In this document: positions 1 to 7,780 of the stretch, piece by piece
Layout: each line of letters starts with the position of its first letter
How positions within the stretch are numbered: the first letter of the stretch is position 1
Assembly (NCBI RefSeq): GCF_022427145.1
Contig: NZ_JAKSXN010000060.1
Span: forward strand, 1 to 32,658
Direction: 5' to 3'
Length of the DNA stretch: 32,658 nt
From: Paenibacillus timonensis
GTDB lineage: Bacteria; Bacillota; Bacilli; Paenibacillales; Paenibacillaceae
Notes under the pieces: model-generated
Seen by the model: the letters and a program-made list of their open reading frames with translations, nothing else
Told to the model about the DNA's origin: nothing
Databases searched by the model: none
Translations under genes and position numbers: made by a program

Positions 1-39
1 CTTTGCCCGAAAAGGTCTTTTGGTTTGCAGGGTCTCTGC

Positions 40-1023
40 TTATGCCCGTCCCCGTAAAATCAACTCGATTTCGTTCATTTGCTCCGGGGTCAGCGGACCA
101 TAGGAGATGGCCTCCGCCGCTTCCTCCACCTGCTTGACGTTCTTCAACCCCGGGATCGGGATCGTGCATGCGCTTTTCCCCCAAATCCAGGCCAGCGCCC
201 CCTGTACCAGGCTCCGGCCGCCGGACGTCAGAATTTCGCGGACCGCGTCCAGCTTCGCCAAATATTCGGCTTTGGGTTTGCCGTCCTTAAAGTACAGCAC
301 CCACTCGTGGCTGCTCCCGCGCACATCCTCGGCCGGCAGGTTCGACGAAGCCGTAAACTTGCCGCTTAACAGTCCCATCGCCAGCGGAGAATTGTTGACG
401 CTGCTCAGACCGTGCCGCTCGCACAATTCCACCATGGCGCTATCGTTGGAGAGCACATTAAAAGGATGCTGGATGGCGGCGCCGGAGGACCGCTGAGCAA
501 ACTGCTCAGCGCAGGCCGTGTTTGCGGTGCTCCAGCCGTATTCGCGGATGAGGCCCTCCTGCTTTAACCGTTCCAGCGCATCGATGGCCGCGTCAAGCTG
601 CTCGGCCGAGAACTCGCCCGGGTGAATCTGGTACAAATCGATGTAATCCGTGGCGAGGCGCCGTAAGGAGGCCTGGCAGGCGGAGCGGATGTAGCCGGGG
701 GACACATCGATATTCGTAAACACGTTGCGGCTTGCAGCATCATACGTAAAGCCGAATTTCGTGGCGACGACGGCGTCTTGCCGCCGGCCTCGCAGCGCCT
801 GCCCGATGATCTCCTCGCTGTGGCCGGTGCCGTAAGCATCCGCCGTATCGATGAAATTGATCCCCCGTTCCAGCGCGGTTTCGATTGCCCGAATCGACTC
901 CGCGTCATGGATATCGCCCCAACCGTCCGGCAGGCCGTCCAGCCAAAACGGTCCCCCGATCGCCCATCCCCCGAACCCGAGCGGACTGACCCGAAGCGAA
1001 GAGCCTATCGATTTCTTTTCCAT
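40..1023 (-). CDS. Aldo/keto reductase
   Basis: NADP(H)-dependent oxidoreductase of the aldo/keto reductase superfamily, cytosolic, about 327 residues, full length for the family. The TIM-barrel signatures are visible: GFGGWAIGG near the N-terminus, FIDTADAYGTGHSEEIIGQA (catalytic Asp and Tyr), VVATKFGF (catalytic Lys), YIDLYQIHPG (catalytic His), and an IPIPGLKN-type cofactor-binding stretch near the C-terminus. I place the start at the ATG at 1023 because AGGGAGGA stands eight bases before it; the frame stays open upstream but that extension has no better site. It diverges from a MocR regulator across 121 bp, so it is probably that regulator's target. The substrate cannot be read from the sequence; pyridoxal or another small aldehyde is possible given the PLP-binding regulator, but this is inference. 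Confidence 0.93.
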   Translation of the reverse strand: MEKKSIGSSLRVSPLGFGGWAIGGPFWLDGLPDGWGDIHDAESIRAIETALERGINFIDTADAYGTGHSEEIIGQALRGRRQDAVVATKFGFTYDAASRNVFTNIDVSPGYIRSACQASLRRLATDYIDLYQIHPGEFSAEQLDAAIDALERLKQEGLIREYGWSTANTACAEQFAQRSSGAAIQHPFNVLSNDSAMVELCERHGLSSVNNSPLAMGLLSGKFTASSNLPAEDVRGSSHEWVLYFKDGKPKAEYLAKLDAVREILTSGGRSLVQGALAWIWGKSACTIPIPGLKNVKQVEEAAEAISYGPLTPEQMNEIELILRGRA

Positions 1024-1060
1024 TTCCCAATTCCTCCCTATTCCTTTGGAATGCACCCTC

Positions 1061-1118
1061 AGTATAATAAAAGAAATCGGTTCTTTTTAGAGCCATTTTC
1101 AATCTATTTTCAGGAACC
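1061..1118. promoter_or_regulatory. Divergent control region with MocR-type operator candidates
   Basis: Between the reductase and mocR genes lies GGTTCTTTTTAGAGCC (1079-1094), an imperfect inverted repeat, and a further GGAACC (1113-1118), 24 bp after the AGAGCC half. A minus-strand -10 candidate TATACT (plus AGTATA, 1061-1066) serves the reductase and has no good -35, which would fit an activator-dependent promoter. MocR proteins typically bind repeated half-sites in such divergent regions; assigning these half-sites to this MocR is inference. Confidence 0.45.
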
Positions 1119-1144
1119 AATTTCGAGGAAAGAAGGACCTTGCC

Positions 1145-2572
1145 ATGTTCGGAATCCAACTTGACCCTGCCTTGGACATGTCGATTACGGCCCAGCTCTG
1201 CCGGCAAATCCGGCAAAAAATCGAAAAGAGCGAATTCGGCGAAGGATTGCGGCTCCCCCCCACCCGAAAGCTGGCCGCGGAATTCGGCATTGCCCGAAAT
1301 GTAGTCATCGACGCTTATGAGCAATTAATCGCGGAGGGTTATCTCATCGGCCAATCGGGCTCCGGGACTTATGTGGCCGGGGGAATACGGGCGGGCCTTC
1401 CCAGCGCTGACGAAGACGTAGGGCACGAGGTCGAACGGCGGACGGACGAGCCGGTTCCCCCGAGTCCCGGGGACCTCATCGATTTCGAGATCGGAACGCC
1501 GGATTTGCGTCAATTTCCTCGGCAGCTTTGGGCGAAATATTTGAAGGAAGCGGCGGAAGCGATGCCGAACGGTTCCTTCGATTACGGTGATATCCGCGGT
1601 GAGGAATCCCTGCGCAGGGAAATTTCCGCTTACTTGCACCGAACGAGAGGCATGCGCTGCCATCCGGTCCAAATCATGATCGTATCCGGCTCCTCCGAAG
1701 GCTTTGCCTTGATCGCCCAGACGCTGCGGGAGCGATTTGACGGCGTGTACCTGGAGGATCCGACAATCGAGTTCACGCAACATATTTTTCGTGGGGCCGG
1801 TTATCGGATTTCGCCGGTCGCCGTAGACAACGCGGGCATGAAGCTGTTCGAGCTTCCCGCGTGGGAACCGGGGCATCTCATGCTGTTGACGCCCTCCCAC
1901 CAGTTCCCGGGCGGAGGTATTTTGCCGATTCAGCGGCGGCAGCAGGCGGTCCGGCTCGCAGAGGAGGCCGGCTCCTATCTCATCGAGGATGACTACGACG
2001 GGGATTTTCGTCTGAAGGGAGTCCCCATCCCGCCACTCCAAACCTTAAACCCCGATCGCGTGATCTACGTGGGAACGTTCAGCAAAACGCTGGCCCCAGG
2101 CTTGCGCCTGGGCTTTCTCGTCCTCCCGCGTCATCTCGTCCGGCCAGTAGCCGATCTGCGGGAAGCCCAAAATTTGCGCACCCCCTCTTGGTCCCAAGCC
2201 GCTTTGGCGAGGTTCATGCAGGATGGCCGATTGGACCGGCATATCCACAAAATGAAAAACACCTATCGCCAGCGGCGGCAATTGCTGATCGGGGCTTTGA
2301 AACGCCATTTCGGCGACCGCGCGCTCATCCAAGGCGACGAGGCCGGGATGCACCTGCAAGTCGAGATGACCATGGTTCCCGCCGGAGTCGATTGGTCCAA
2401 GGCCCAGGCCTACGGCGTTCGCGTTTACGGCGTCGAGGACTACTGCCTGATCAAAGGGAACTACACGCGGCATATCCTGCTCGGCTATGGCAACCTTCCC
2501 GAAGAGAATATTGAAGCGGGGATCGCACGGTTGCGAGAGTTTATAGTGGTTAACGCTTGTCGAAACTGTTGA
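1145..2572 (+). CDS. MocR/GntR-family PLP-dependent transcriptional regulator
   Basis: A 475-residue one-component regulator. Residues 1-75 form a GntR winged HTH (LPPTRKLAAEFGIARNVV, then the YLIGQSGSGTYV wing). A linker follows, and residues about 105-470 form a fold-type I aminotransferase domain. The PLP-binding features are present: TPSHQFPGG (249-257), EDDYDGDF (281-288) and the Schiff-base lysine in TFSKTLAPG (Lys314). Such proteins bind PLP-linked ligands and usually control a divergent neighbour while repressing themselves. The start has AAGGA seven bases upstream. The divergent reductase is the likely target. The downstream YhgE-like gene starts 68 bp later with its own ribosome site, so a shared transcript cannot be excluded. 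Confidence 0.93.
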   Translation: MFGIQLDPALDMSITAQLCRQIRQKIEKSEFGEGLRLPPTRKLAAEFGIARNVVIDAYEQLIAEGYLIGQSGSGTYVAGGIRAGLPSADEDVGHEVERRTDEPVPPSPGDLIDFEIGTPDLRQFPRQLWAKYLKEAAEAMPNGSFDYGDIRGEESLRREISAYLHRTRGMRCHPVQIMIVSGSSEGFALIAQTLRERFDGVYLEDPTIEFTQHIFRGAGYRISPVAVDNAGMKLFELPAWEPGHLMLLTPSHQFPGGGILPIQRRQQAVRLAEEAGSYLIEDDYDGDFRLKGVPIPPLQTLNPDRVIYVGTFSKTLAPGLRLGFLVLPRHLVRPVADLREAQNLRTPSWSQAALARFMQDGRLDRHIHKMKNTYRQRRQLLIGALKRHFGDRALIQGDEAGMHLQVEMTMVPAGVDWSKAQAYGVRVYGVEDYCLIKGNYTRHILLGYGNLPEENIEAGIARLREFIVVNACRNC

Positions 2573-2640
2573 CGACAGGCCGATGTTTCAGGCGGCTTAC
2601 CTCACACGATATCCGTCTTTGACGATACAGGAGAACCTCG

Positions 2641-4778
2641 ATGAAAAAGATATGGCACATCTACAAAACGGATTTGACAAACATCATCAAAGTGCCGACA
2701 GGCTTACTACTCATGGTCGCGCTGCCGTTTTGCCATCCGTTTATGCTTGGGTCAATTTGAAAGCCATGTGGGACCCTTATACCCACACGGGAGGCATCAA
2801 GGTTGCCGTCACCAGCAAGGATGAAGGAGCGACCGTACAGAATCGGACGATCCGTATCGGCGACGAAATACTAAAGAGTTTGAGAAGCAATCAACAGTTA
2901 GGTTGGACGTTCGTTGACGAAAATGAAGCCGCACGAGGAGTCCTGCATGGCGATTATTATGCCAGCCTGCTGATCCCTGCTGACTTCTCCGCCAAGATCG
3001 CCAGCTTCGTGAGCGGCGTCGTCCAAAAACCGGCAATCTATTACTCGGTGAACGAAAAGGTGAATGCCATTGCCCCGAAAATAACGGAAAAAGGCGCATC
3101 GAACATTTCTGCCCAAATCAACCGTAATTTTATCGAAGCCGTAAGCGAAGCCGTATTTGCAGAACTAAAGCGGCTTGGCATGGAAATCACGCGTCAGCTG
3201 CCGACCATCCGCAGAATGGAGAGCTTTGTGTTCGAGCTGGAATCTCGATTGCCGGTCATCGAGGAGGTCGGCGTTAAAACGATCGAATTGGAACGCAAGC
3301 TGCCCGAAATCCAGGCTAAGTCCGCGAAAATCATGGAGCTGGAGCAGCTCGTCCCTGAGATGACCCGGGTCGGGAACACCGTTCTGGCCCTAGAGGAACG
3401 CTGGCCCCAAGTGACTCAAGCGGCGCAAGCGGCGATTGCCGTTCTGGAGCCACTGCCGGATATCAGCCAGGCCGCGGACGGGATTCAAAGACTTGACGCC
3501 CGGTTCGCTGAAGCCGAGGGGGCTTTGATCCAAGCGATTGATACGGCCGATCGGGCGAGAGAATGGACGGCATCCCTACTCGAAGATCTGAACAGAGCCG
3601 AGTCGCTCGCCAATAACTACGGAACGGTATCGACACAACGATCCCGCTTGTCTCAGGATGTTCAACAGGCCCAGGCCGGAATCCAGCTCGCTGAGGCCCA
3701 ACTCAACACCTTAAGAAATGAGCTGTCGCAATATCGTTTGCAGCTTCACGGGGCAGCGTCACACATCCAGGGGGATGCGGAAGCCCTTGCGGATCTCGAG
3801 AACCGGTTACCGGCAATCCTCCGCAGCGATTTGAAGGCGATCGGGGATAAGCTAACGATAGCCGCTGATTTTGTACGGGATGAGCTGCCTGCCGTGGAGG
3901 AGGATATTCACAGATTGACCAACCTGTATCAAGCCAAGTTTGGGATGGCCGAAGATGCGGTTCACCGGGCAGCGGATTTCGCCCGCCATGATTTGCCGCA
4001 ATTCGAGCAGGCCGTTCGCAAAGCGGCGAACGAGATTAGACAAGCTCAGGGGAACGAGCGCATCAATGAACTGGTTAAGCTGATGCACAGCGATTTGAAG
4101 GAGGAAAGCGAGTTTCTGGCGAACCCCGTGACGATCAAGGAGGATAAAAAGTTCCCGATCCCTAATTATGGATCGGCCATGTCCCCCTTTTATACGACGT
4201 TGGCTTTATGGGTTGGGGCGATGCTGTTGGTCTCTTTACTGAAGACAGAAGTGGATGATCCAGGAGGCCAGTACAGAAGTTATCACGTCTATTTCGGCCG
4301 AATGATGACTTTCTTGACCATCGGGATGTTTCAAGCGTTGATCGTCACCTTTGGGGACATGTATATCCTGGGGACCTACGTCGTAAACAAGGCCGCATTT
4401 CCGCTGTTTGCCGTTCTGATCAGCATCGTGTTCGTCACGCTGACGTATACGATGGTTTCCCTATTCGGCGATGTCGGTAAGGGATTAGCGATCATTTTCC
4501 TCGTGCTTCAGTTCTCCAGCTCGGGCGGAACCTTTCCGGTCAGCACCTCGGGTCCGTTCTTCCAGGCCCTGAATCCTTTTATGCCGTTCACCTATGGCGT
4601 CAGCGTTCTAAGGGAGTCGGTAGGGGGCATGGTGGCGGATATCGTCCTCAAAGATATTTCGGTGTTGTGCCTGTTTGTTGCCATTTGCTGCGTGCTGGCG
4701 CCCGTACTGAAAAAACCGCTCGGCGGTCTGACTCAACGCTTAGCGAAGCAGGCGAAGAAAACCAAGCTGATTCATTGA
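2641..4778 (+). CDS. YhgE/Pip-family membrane protein, apparent -1 frameshift near the N-terminus
   Basis: Large membrane protein of the YhgE/Pip family (phage-infection-protein/ABC-2-like). The C-terminal third has several membrane segments (for example TTLALWVGAMLLVSLL, FLTIGMFQALIVTF, FPLFAVLISIVFVTL) and the family-typical MPFTYGVSVLRESVGG. The middle (about 3160-4100) is a long extracytoplasmic region with repeated short blocks (LESRLPVIEEV, LERKLPEIQAK, LEQLVPEMTRV), likely coiled coil. The true start is the ATG at 2641 (AGGAGA seven bases upstream), encoding MKKIWHIYKTDLTNIIKVPT and the first membrane helix. That frame must shift at 2724/2725, where one base appears to be missing, to reach VLPSVYAWVNLKAMWDPY. 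An uninterrupted frame from 2583 exists but has an unrelated N-terminus without the helix. A TetR gene follows, as in the B. subtilis yhgD-yhgE pairing. Confidence 0.85.
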
Positions 4779-4851
4779 TGGGTTCCATTCCCTAAGCTAC
4801 TTTTACCGTTCGTTCTCATATGCTAAGATAGGGGGGAAGGGGTGACACGTT

Positions 4852-5430
4852 ATGGCACGCAGCAAGGAGTTCGAGGAAAATGAAGTCCTCCTGAAGGCAA
4901 TGCATTTATTCTGGGAACAGGGGTATGAGAAGACTTCCCTTCAAGATCTGGTTGAGCATATGGGGATTCATCGCCGCAGCTTGTACGATACGTTCGGGGA
5001 CAAGCACACGCTTTTTATCAAAACGATGGAGCGGTATGCGAAGCTTACGGACGCTACCCTGAAAGCCGAAGCCCAGCGCGGTCGCACGGCAAAGGAATCC
5101 ATCCGCCTGATCTTCGACTATCTGATTGAAACCAAAGGCGAGCAACCGATCGGATGCTTCTTTGTGAACTCGGCAACCGAGTTGGCCTATAGGGATCCCG
5201 CCGTAAGCGAATTGACGAACGAGGGATTTAGCAAGGAAGAGCAATTGCTGGAAGAGCTCATCCAACAAGGGCAACAAGCAGGGGAAATTTCGGCCCATCA
5301 AGAACCTAGTTTGCTTGCGTCCAGTTTGCATACGTCCATGATTGGAATTCGGGTCCTACGACGTGCATCCGCTGATAAAAAGAAACTCCATCAAATCGCG
5401 AACGTCTCGATGTCCATCCTCGATAAATAA
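4852..5430 (+). CDS. TetR/AcrR-family transcriptional regulator
   Basis: A 192-residue TetR repressor. The HTH lies at about residues 10-55: LFWEQGYEKTSLQDLVEHMG, then IHRRSLYDTFGDKHTLF, the classic recognition helix followed by the YDTFGDK turn. The C-terminal ligand domain is helical and fits the AcrR type (IGCFFVNSATELA, then the LASSLHTSMIGIRVL region). The start is an ATG preceded by the purine-rich GGGGGGAAGGGG. It lies 73 bp after the YhgE-like membrane gene in the same direction and ends at a shared terminator, so it probably regulates that gene or itself. No clear palindromic operator was found in the gap. The ligand is unknown. Confidence 0.9.
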   Translation: MARSKEFEENEVLLKAMHLFWEQGYEKTSLQDLVEHMGIHRRSLYDTFGDKHTLFIKTMERYAKLTDATLKAEAQRGRTAKESIRLIFDYLIETKGEQPIGCFFVNSATELAYRDPAVSELTNEGFSKEEQLLEELIQQGQQAGEISAHQEPSLLASSLHTSMIGIRVLRRASADKKKLHQIANVSMSILDK

Positions 5431-5453
5431 GTAGTCGTTTATTATCAAACAGA

Positions 5454-5482
5454 AAGCCCGCAAACGAATCGTTTGCGGGCTT
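5454..5482. terminator. Bidirectional intrinsic terminator
   Basis: A perfect 13-bp stem AAGCCCGCAAACG / CGTTTGCGGGCTT with a three-base AAT loop, between the convergent tetR (plus) and Gfo/Idh (minus) genes. T-rich sequence follows more clearly on the minus strand (TTTCTGTTTGATAATAAAC), so it probably ends both transcripts, with better U-tract support for the minus-strand operon. Confidence 0.85.
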
Positions 5483-5508
5483 AGTCAGTAATCTCCATTG
5501 AAAACGGA

Positions 5509-6591
5509 TCAGGCCGTTTCGATCCGAACTGCTTGCGTCTGCGCCTCTATACATAAAGCCGCCGCTTTAAACGCATGCTCCTGTGGCATCGCGTTTTCCG
5601 TCCCGTTCAGGATATCCAATAAGAATGCGCCGAAATACGGGTACCCCACTTTCCCGGAGCAGTCATAGTGGAATTCGCCTTCGTGATTCACCAAATAGAG
5701 ATGATTGCCGGACGTTTCCCGGGCGATGTCGATGTATTTGCGAATTTCGATATAACCTTCCGTCCCCAGGATGAGGGTTCTGCCGTCGCCCCACGTCCCC
5801 AAGCCGTCGGGAGTCAGCCAATCCACCCGGAAATAGAAGGTCGCCCCGTTATCCGCTACCAGCGTCGCGTCGCCGAAATCCTCGAATCTGGGGTAGGCCT
5901 TGAACTTGTAATTGGCGACCTTGCTATGCAGGACCTTCGCATTCTTTGCCCCTGCGTAATGCAGAAATTGCTCGATCTGATGGGACCCGATATCGCATAA
6001 GATCCCGCCGAAACAGTCCGGATCAAAGAACCAATCCGGCCGAGCCTTGGGGTTGGCGCGATGCGGGCCTGTGCCGATCACCTGTACCACGCGGCCGACG
6101 GCGCCTTCCTCGATCAACTGGCCGGCAAACACGGCGCTCTCCACGTGCAAGCGTTCGCCGTAATAGATCCCCCATTTGAGCCCCGTCTCTTCCGTTTTCC
6201 GTCGCGCCCGATCGACCTGCTCCAACGTGGTAAAGGCCGGCTTATCGGCAAAATAATGCTTGCCGTGCTCCATCGCCCGAAGCCCTAATGCGCATCGGTC
6301 GGCAGGAATGCAAGCCGATGCGACCAGTTTGATCTGCGGATCCTTCCAAATCTCTTCTTCGGACTCGGCCGCCTCCGCTTGAGGAAAGGCCTCGATGAAT
6401 CGCTTTACCTTCTCCGGATCCGGATCGTAAACCGCTGCGAGCTCGGCTCCGGCCTCGATCAATCCGTTGCACATTCCGTAGATATGTCCATGATCCAATC
6501 CGATGGCCGCAAACCGGAATTCGCCCTCCCCGACTACCGGGCTCGGCTTTCCTTTTGGGGCGTAGTTCATGCCGTCTAGCTTCTCCGTCAT
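5509..6591 (-). CDS. Gfo/Idh/MocA-family oxidoreductase
   Basis: A 360-residue NAD(P)-dependent dehydrogenase, probably acting on a sugar or cyclitol. The N-terminal Rossmann fold starts at about residue 25 (FRFAAIGLDHGHIYGM) and lacks the usual GxGxxG. The family Glu-Lys-Pro motif appears as DKP (116-118, keeping the lysine). The catalytic stretch CDIGSHQIEQFLHYAG carries the Asp and His. The ATG start has AAGGGAG eight bases upstream. It is the last gene of the minus-strand transporter operon, 22 bp after another Gfo/Idh gene and just before the terminator at 5454-5482. The position indicates it processes the imported carbohydrate. The exact substrate is not inferable. Confidence 0.92.
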   Translation of the reverse strand: MTEKLDGMNYAPKGKPSPVVGEGEFRFAAIGLDHGHIYGMCNGLIEAGAELAAVYDPDPEKVKRFIEAFPQAEAAESEEEIWKDPQIKLVASACIPADRCALGLRAMEHGKHYFADKPAFTTLEQVDRARRKTEETGLKWGIYYGERLHVESAVFAGQLIEEGAVGRVVQVIGTGPHRANPKARPDWFFDPDCFGGILCDIGSHQIEQFLHYAGAKNAKVLHSKVANYKFKAYPRFEDFGDATLVADNGATFYFRVDWLTPDGLGTWGDGRTLILGTEGYIEIRKYIDIARETSGNHLYLVNHEGEFHYDCSGKVGYPYFGAFLLDILNGTENAMPQEHAFKAAALCIEAQTQAVRIETA

Positions 6592-6613
6592 GGCGTTTGC
6601 TCCCTTCTCCCCC

Positions 6614-7765
6614 TTAGCTATTGCCTCCCGAGGTGATATGGTTGTCGCTGAAATTCTCCACGCTGGTCTTCTTCTCGTAAAAATAGGTCGCGTTCTGCAA
6701 GATCCCCTCTCGCGTATAAAAAGGGCTATCCGGACCCAGCGGCAGCTTCACCGTTTGCCCGGTGCTGGCCGACTGGTAAATTGCCGTAATCAGCTCCAGC
6801 GTTCTTCGGCCTTGAATGCCGTCCACCAGCACGGGCGAGCCCTGTTCGATCGCATTCAGGACGTCGTGGATTTGGCCGCGATGACCTTCATACGGAAGCT
6901 CGGGTTGCTCATCGTATGCTTGCTGAATTCGGGCTTCCAGCTCCTCATCCTGCTCGGGGAATCCGTTTGGCTTCGAAACGGAAGCCGCCACCTTCCAAGG
7001 TGCGGACACTCGCGCGTGCTTCCCCTGGAAGATCAACTGCTGCTCCTGGCCGTGATGCACGACGGAGCTGGTCAGTTGGGCTAATGCCCCGTTATCGTAA
7101 CGGGCGATGGCGACAGAGATGTCCTCGACCTCGGCATTGTCATGGGAGGTGTTGCTCATCACCGCGGTGATCTCGGCTGGCATGCCGTTCATCCATTGAA
7201 AAATATCGATATGATGCACCGCATGGTTCAGCGTGCAACCGCCGCCTTCCTTCTCCCAGGTTCCTCTCCACCACAGATCATAGTAACAATGGCCTCTCCA
7301 CCAGTAAGAGTCGACTTGGGCGTGCACGATCGGCCCCATGAGCTTCGTGTCCAATACCCGCTTCAGCTTCATCATGGGGGTGGTGAACCGGTTTTGCGCC
7401 ACGACGGATAACATTCTCCCGCTCTGCTCCACCGCCTCGTTCATCCGGTCGCATTCCTCCAGCGAAGAAGCCATCGGCTTTTCGACGATCACGTGCTTAC
7501 CTGCTTTCAAAAAAGCGATCGCCGTCTCCGCATGGGTATACGGAGGCGTGCATACGGATACCAGGTCGATGTCGCTGCGTTGGAGCATTTCCGAGTAGTC
7601 GGCGTAAATTTCCGCATCCAGTTGAAATTGATCCGCTTTTTGCCGCGCCTTCTCTGGATAAATATCGCAGATTGCCACAATGCGGCACTGCTCCGGGAAC
7701 TGCAAATACGCTTGAATATGGGCCGGCGATATCGCGCCGGCGCCGATTACCGCTACCTGTATCAA
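6614..7765 (-). CDS. Gfo/Idh/MocA-family oxidoreductase
   Basis: A 383-residue NAD(P)-dependent dehydrogenase. It has a Rossmann start VAVIGAGAISPAHIQAY, an EKPMASSLEECDRM block (EKP 95-97) and the catalytic region GGCTLNHAVHHIDIFQWMNG (His181, His184, His185, Asp187). The start codon is TTG at 7765 (first residues MIQVAVIG) with AGGAGGGG six bases upstream; no ATG lies closer. It sits 15 bp downstream of the solute-binding protein gene and 22 bp upstream of the second Gfo/Idh gene, so the two are surely co-transcribed. The two enzymes are only distantly similar and may catalyse successive or opposite redox steps, as in ketosugar epimerisation pathways; that is inference. Confidence 0.92.
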   Translation of the reverse strand: MIQVAVIGAGAISPAHIQAYLQFPEQCRIVAICDIYPEKARQKADQFQLDAEIYADYSEMLQRSDIDLVSVCTPPYTHAETAIAFLKAGKHVIVEKPMASSLEECDRMNEAVEQSGRMLSVVAQNRFTTPMMKLKRVLDTKLMGPIVHAQVDSYWWRGHCYYDLWWRGTWEKEGGGCTLNHAVHHIDIFQWMNGMPAEITAVMSNTSHDNAEVEDISVAIARYDNGALAQLTSSVVHHGQEQQLIFQGKHARVSAPWKVAASVSKPNGFPEQDEELEARIQQAYDEQPELPYEGHRGQIHDVLNAIEQGSPVLVDGIQGRRTLELITAIYQSASTGQTVKLPLGPDSPFYTREGILQNATYFYEKKTSVENFSDNHITSGGNS

Positions 7766-7780
7766 TCGGCTCCCCTCCTG

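Noticed and set aside
1..39. Possible gene fragment at the left edge
   Set aside because: Only 39 bases lie beyond the reductase stop codon; no frame or signal can be judged.
2583..2640. Start of the YhgE-like gene at the ATG at 2583
   Set aside because: It gives an N-terminus unlike the family, lacks the first membrane helix and has no ribosome site, whereas 2641 has a good site and family-like sequence in the other frame.
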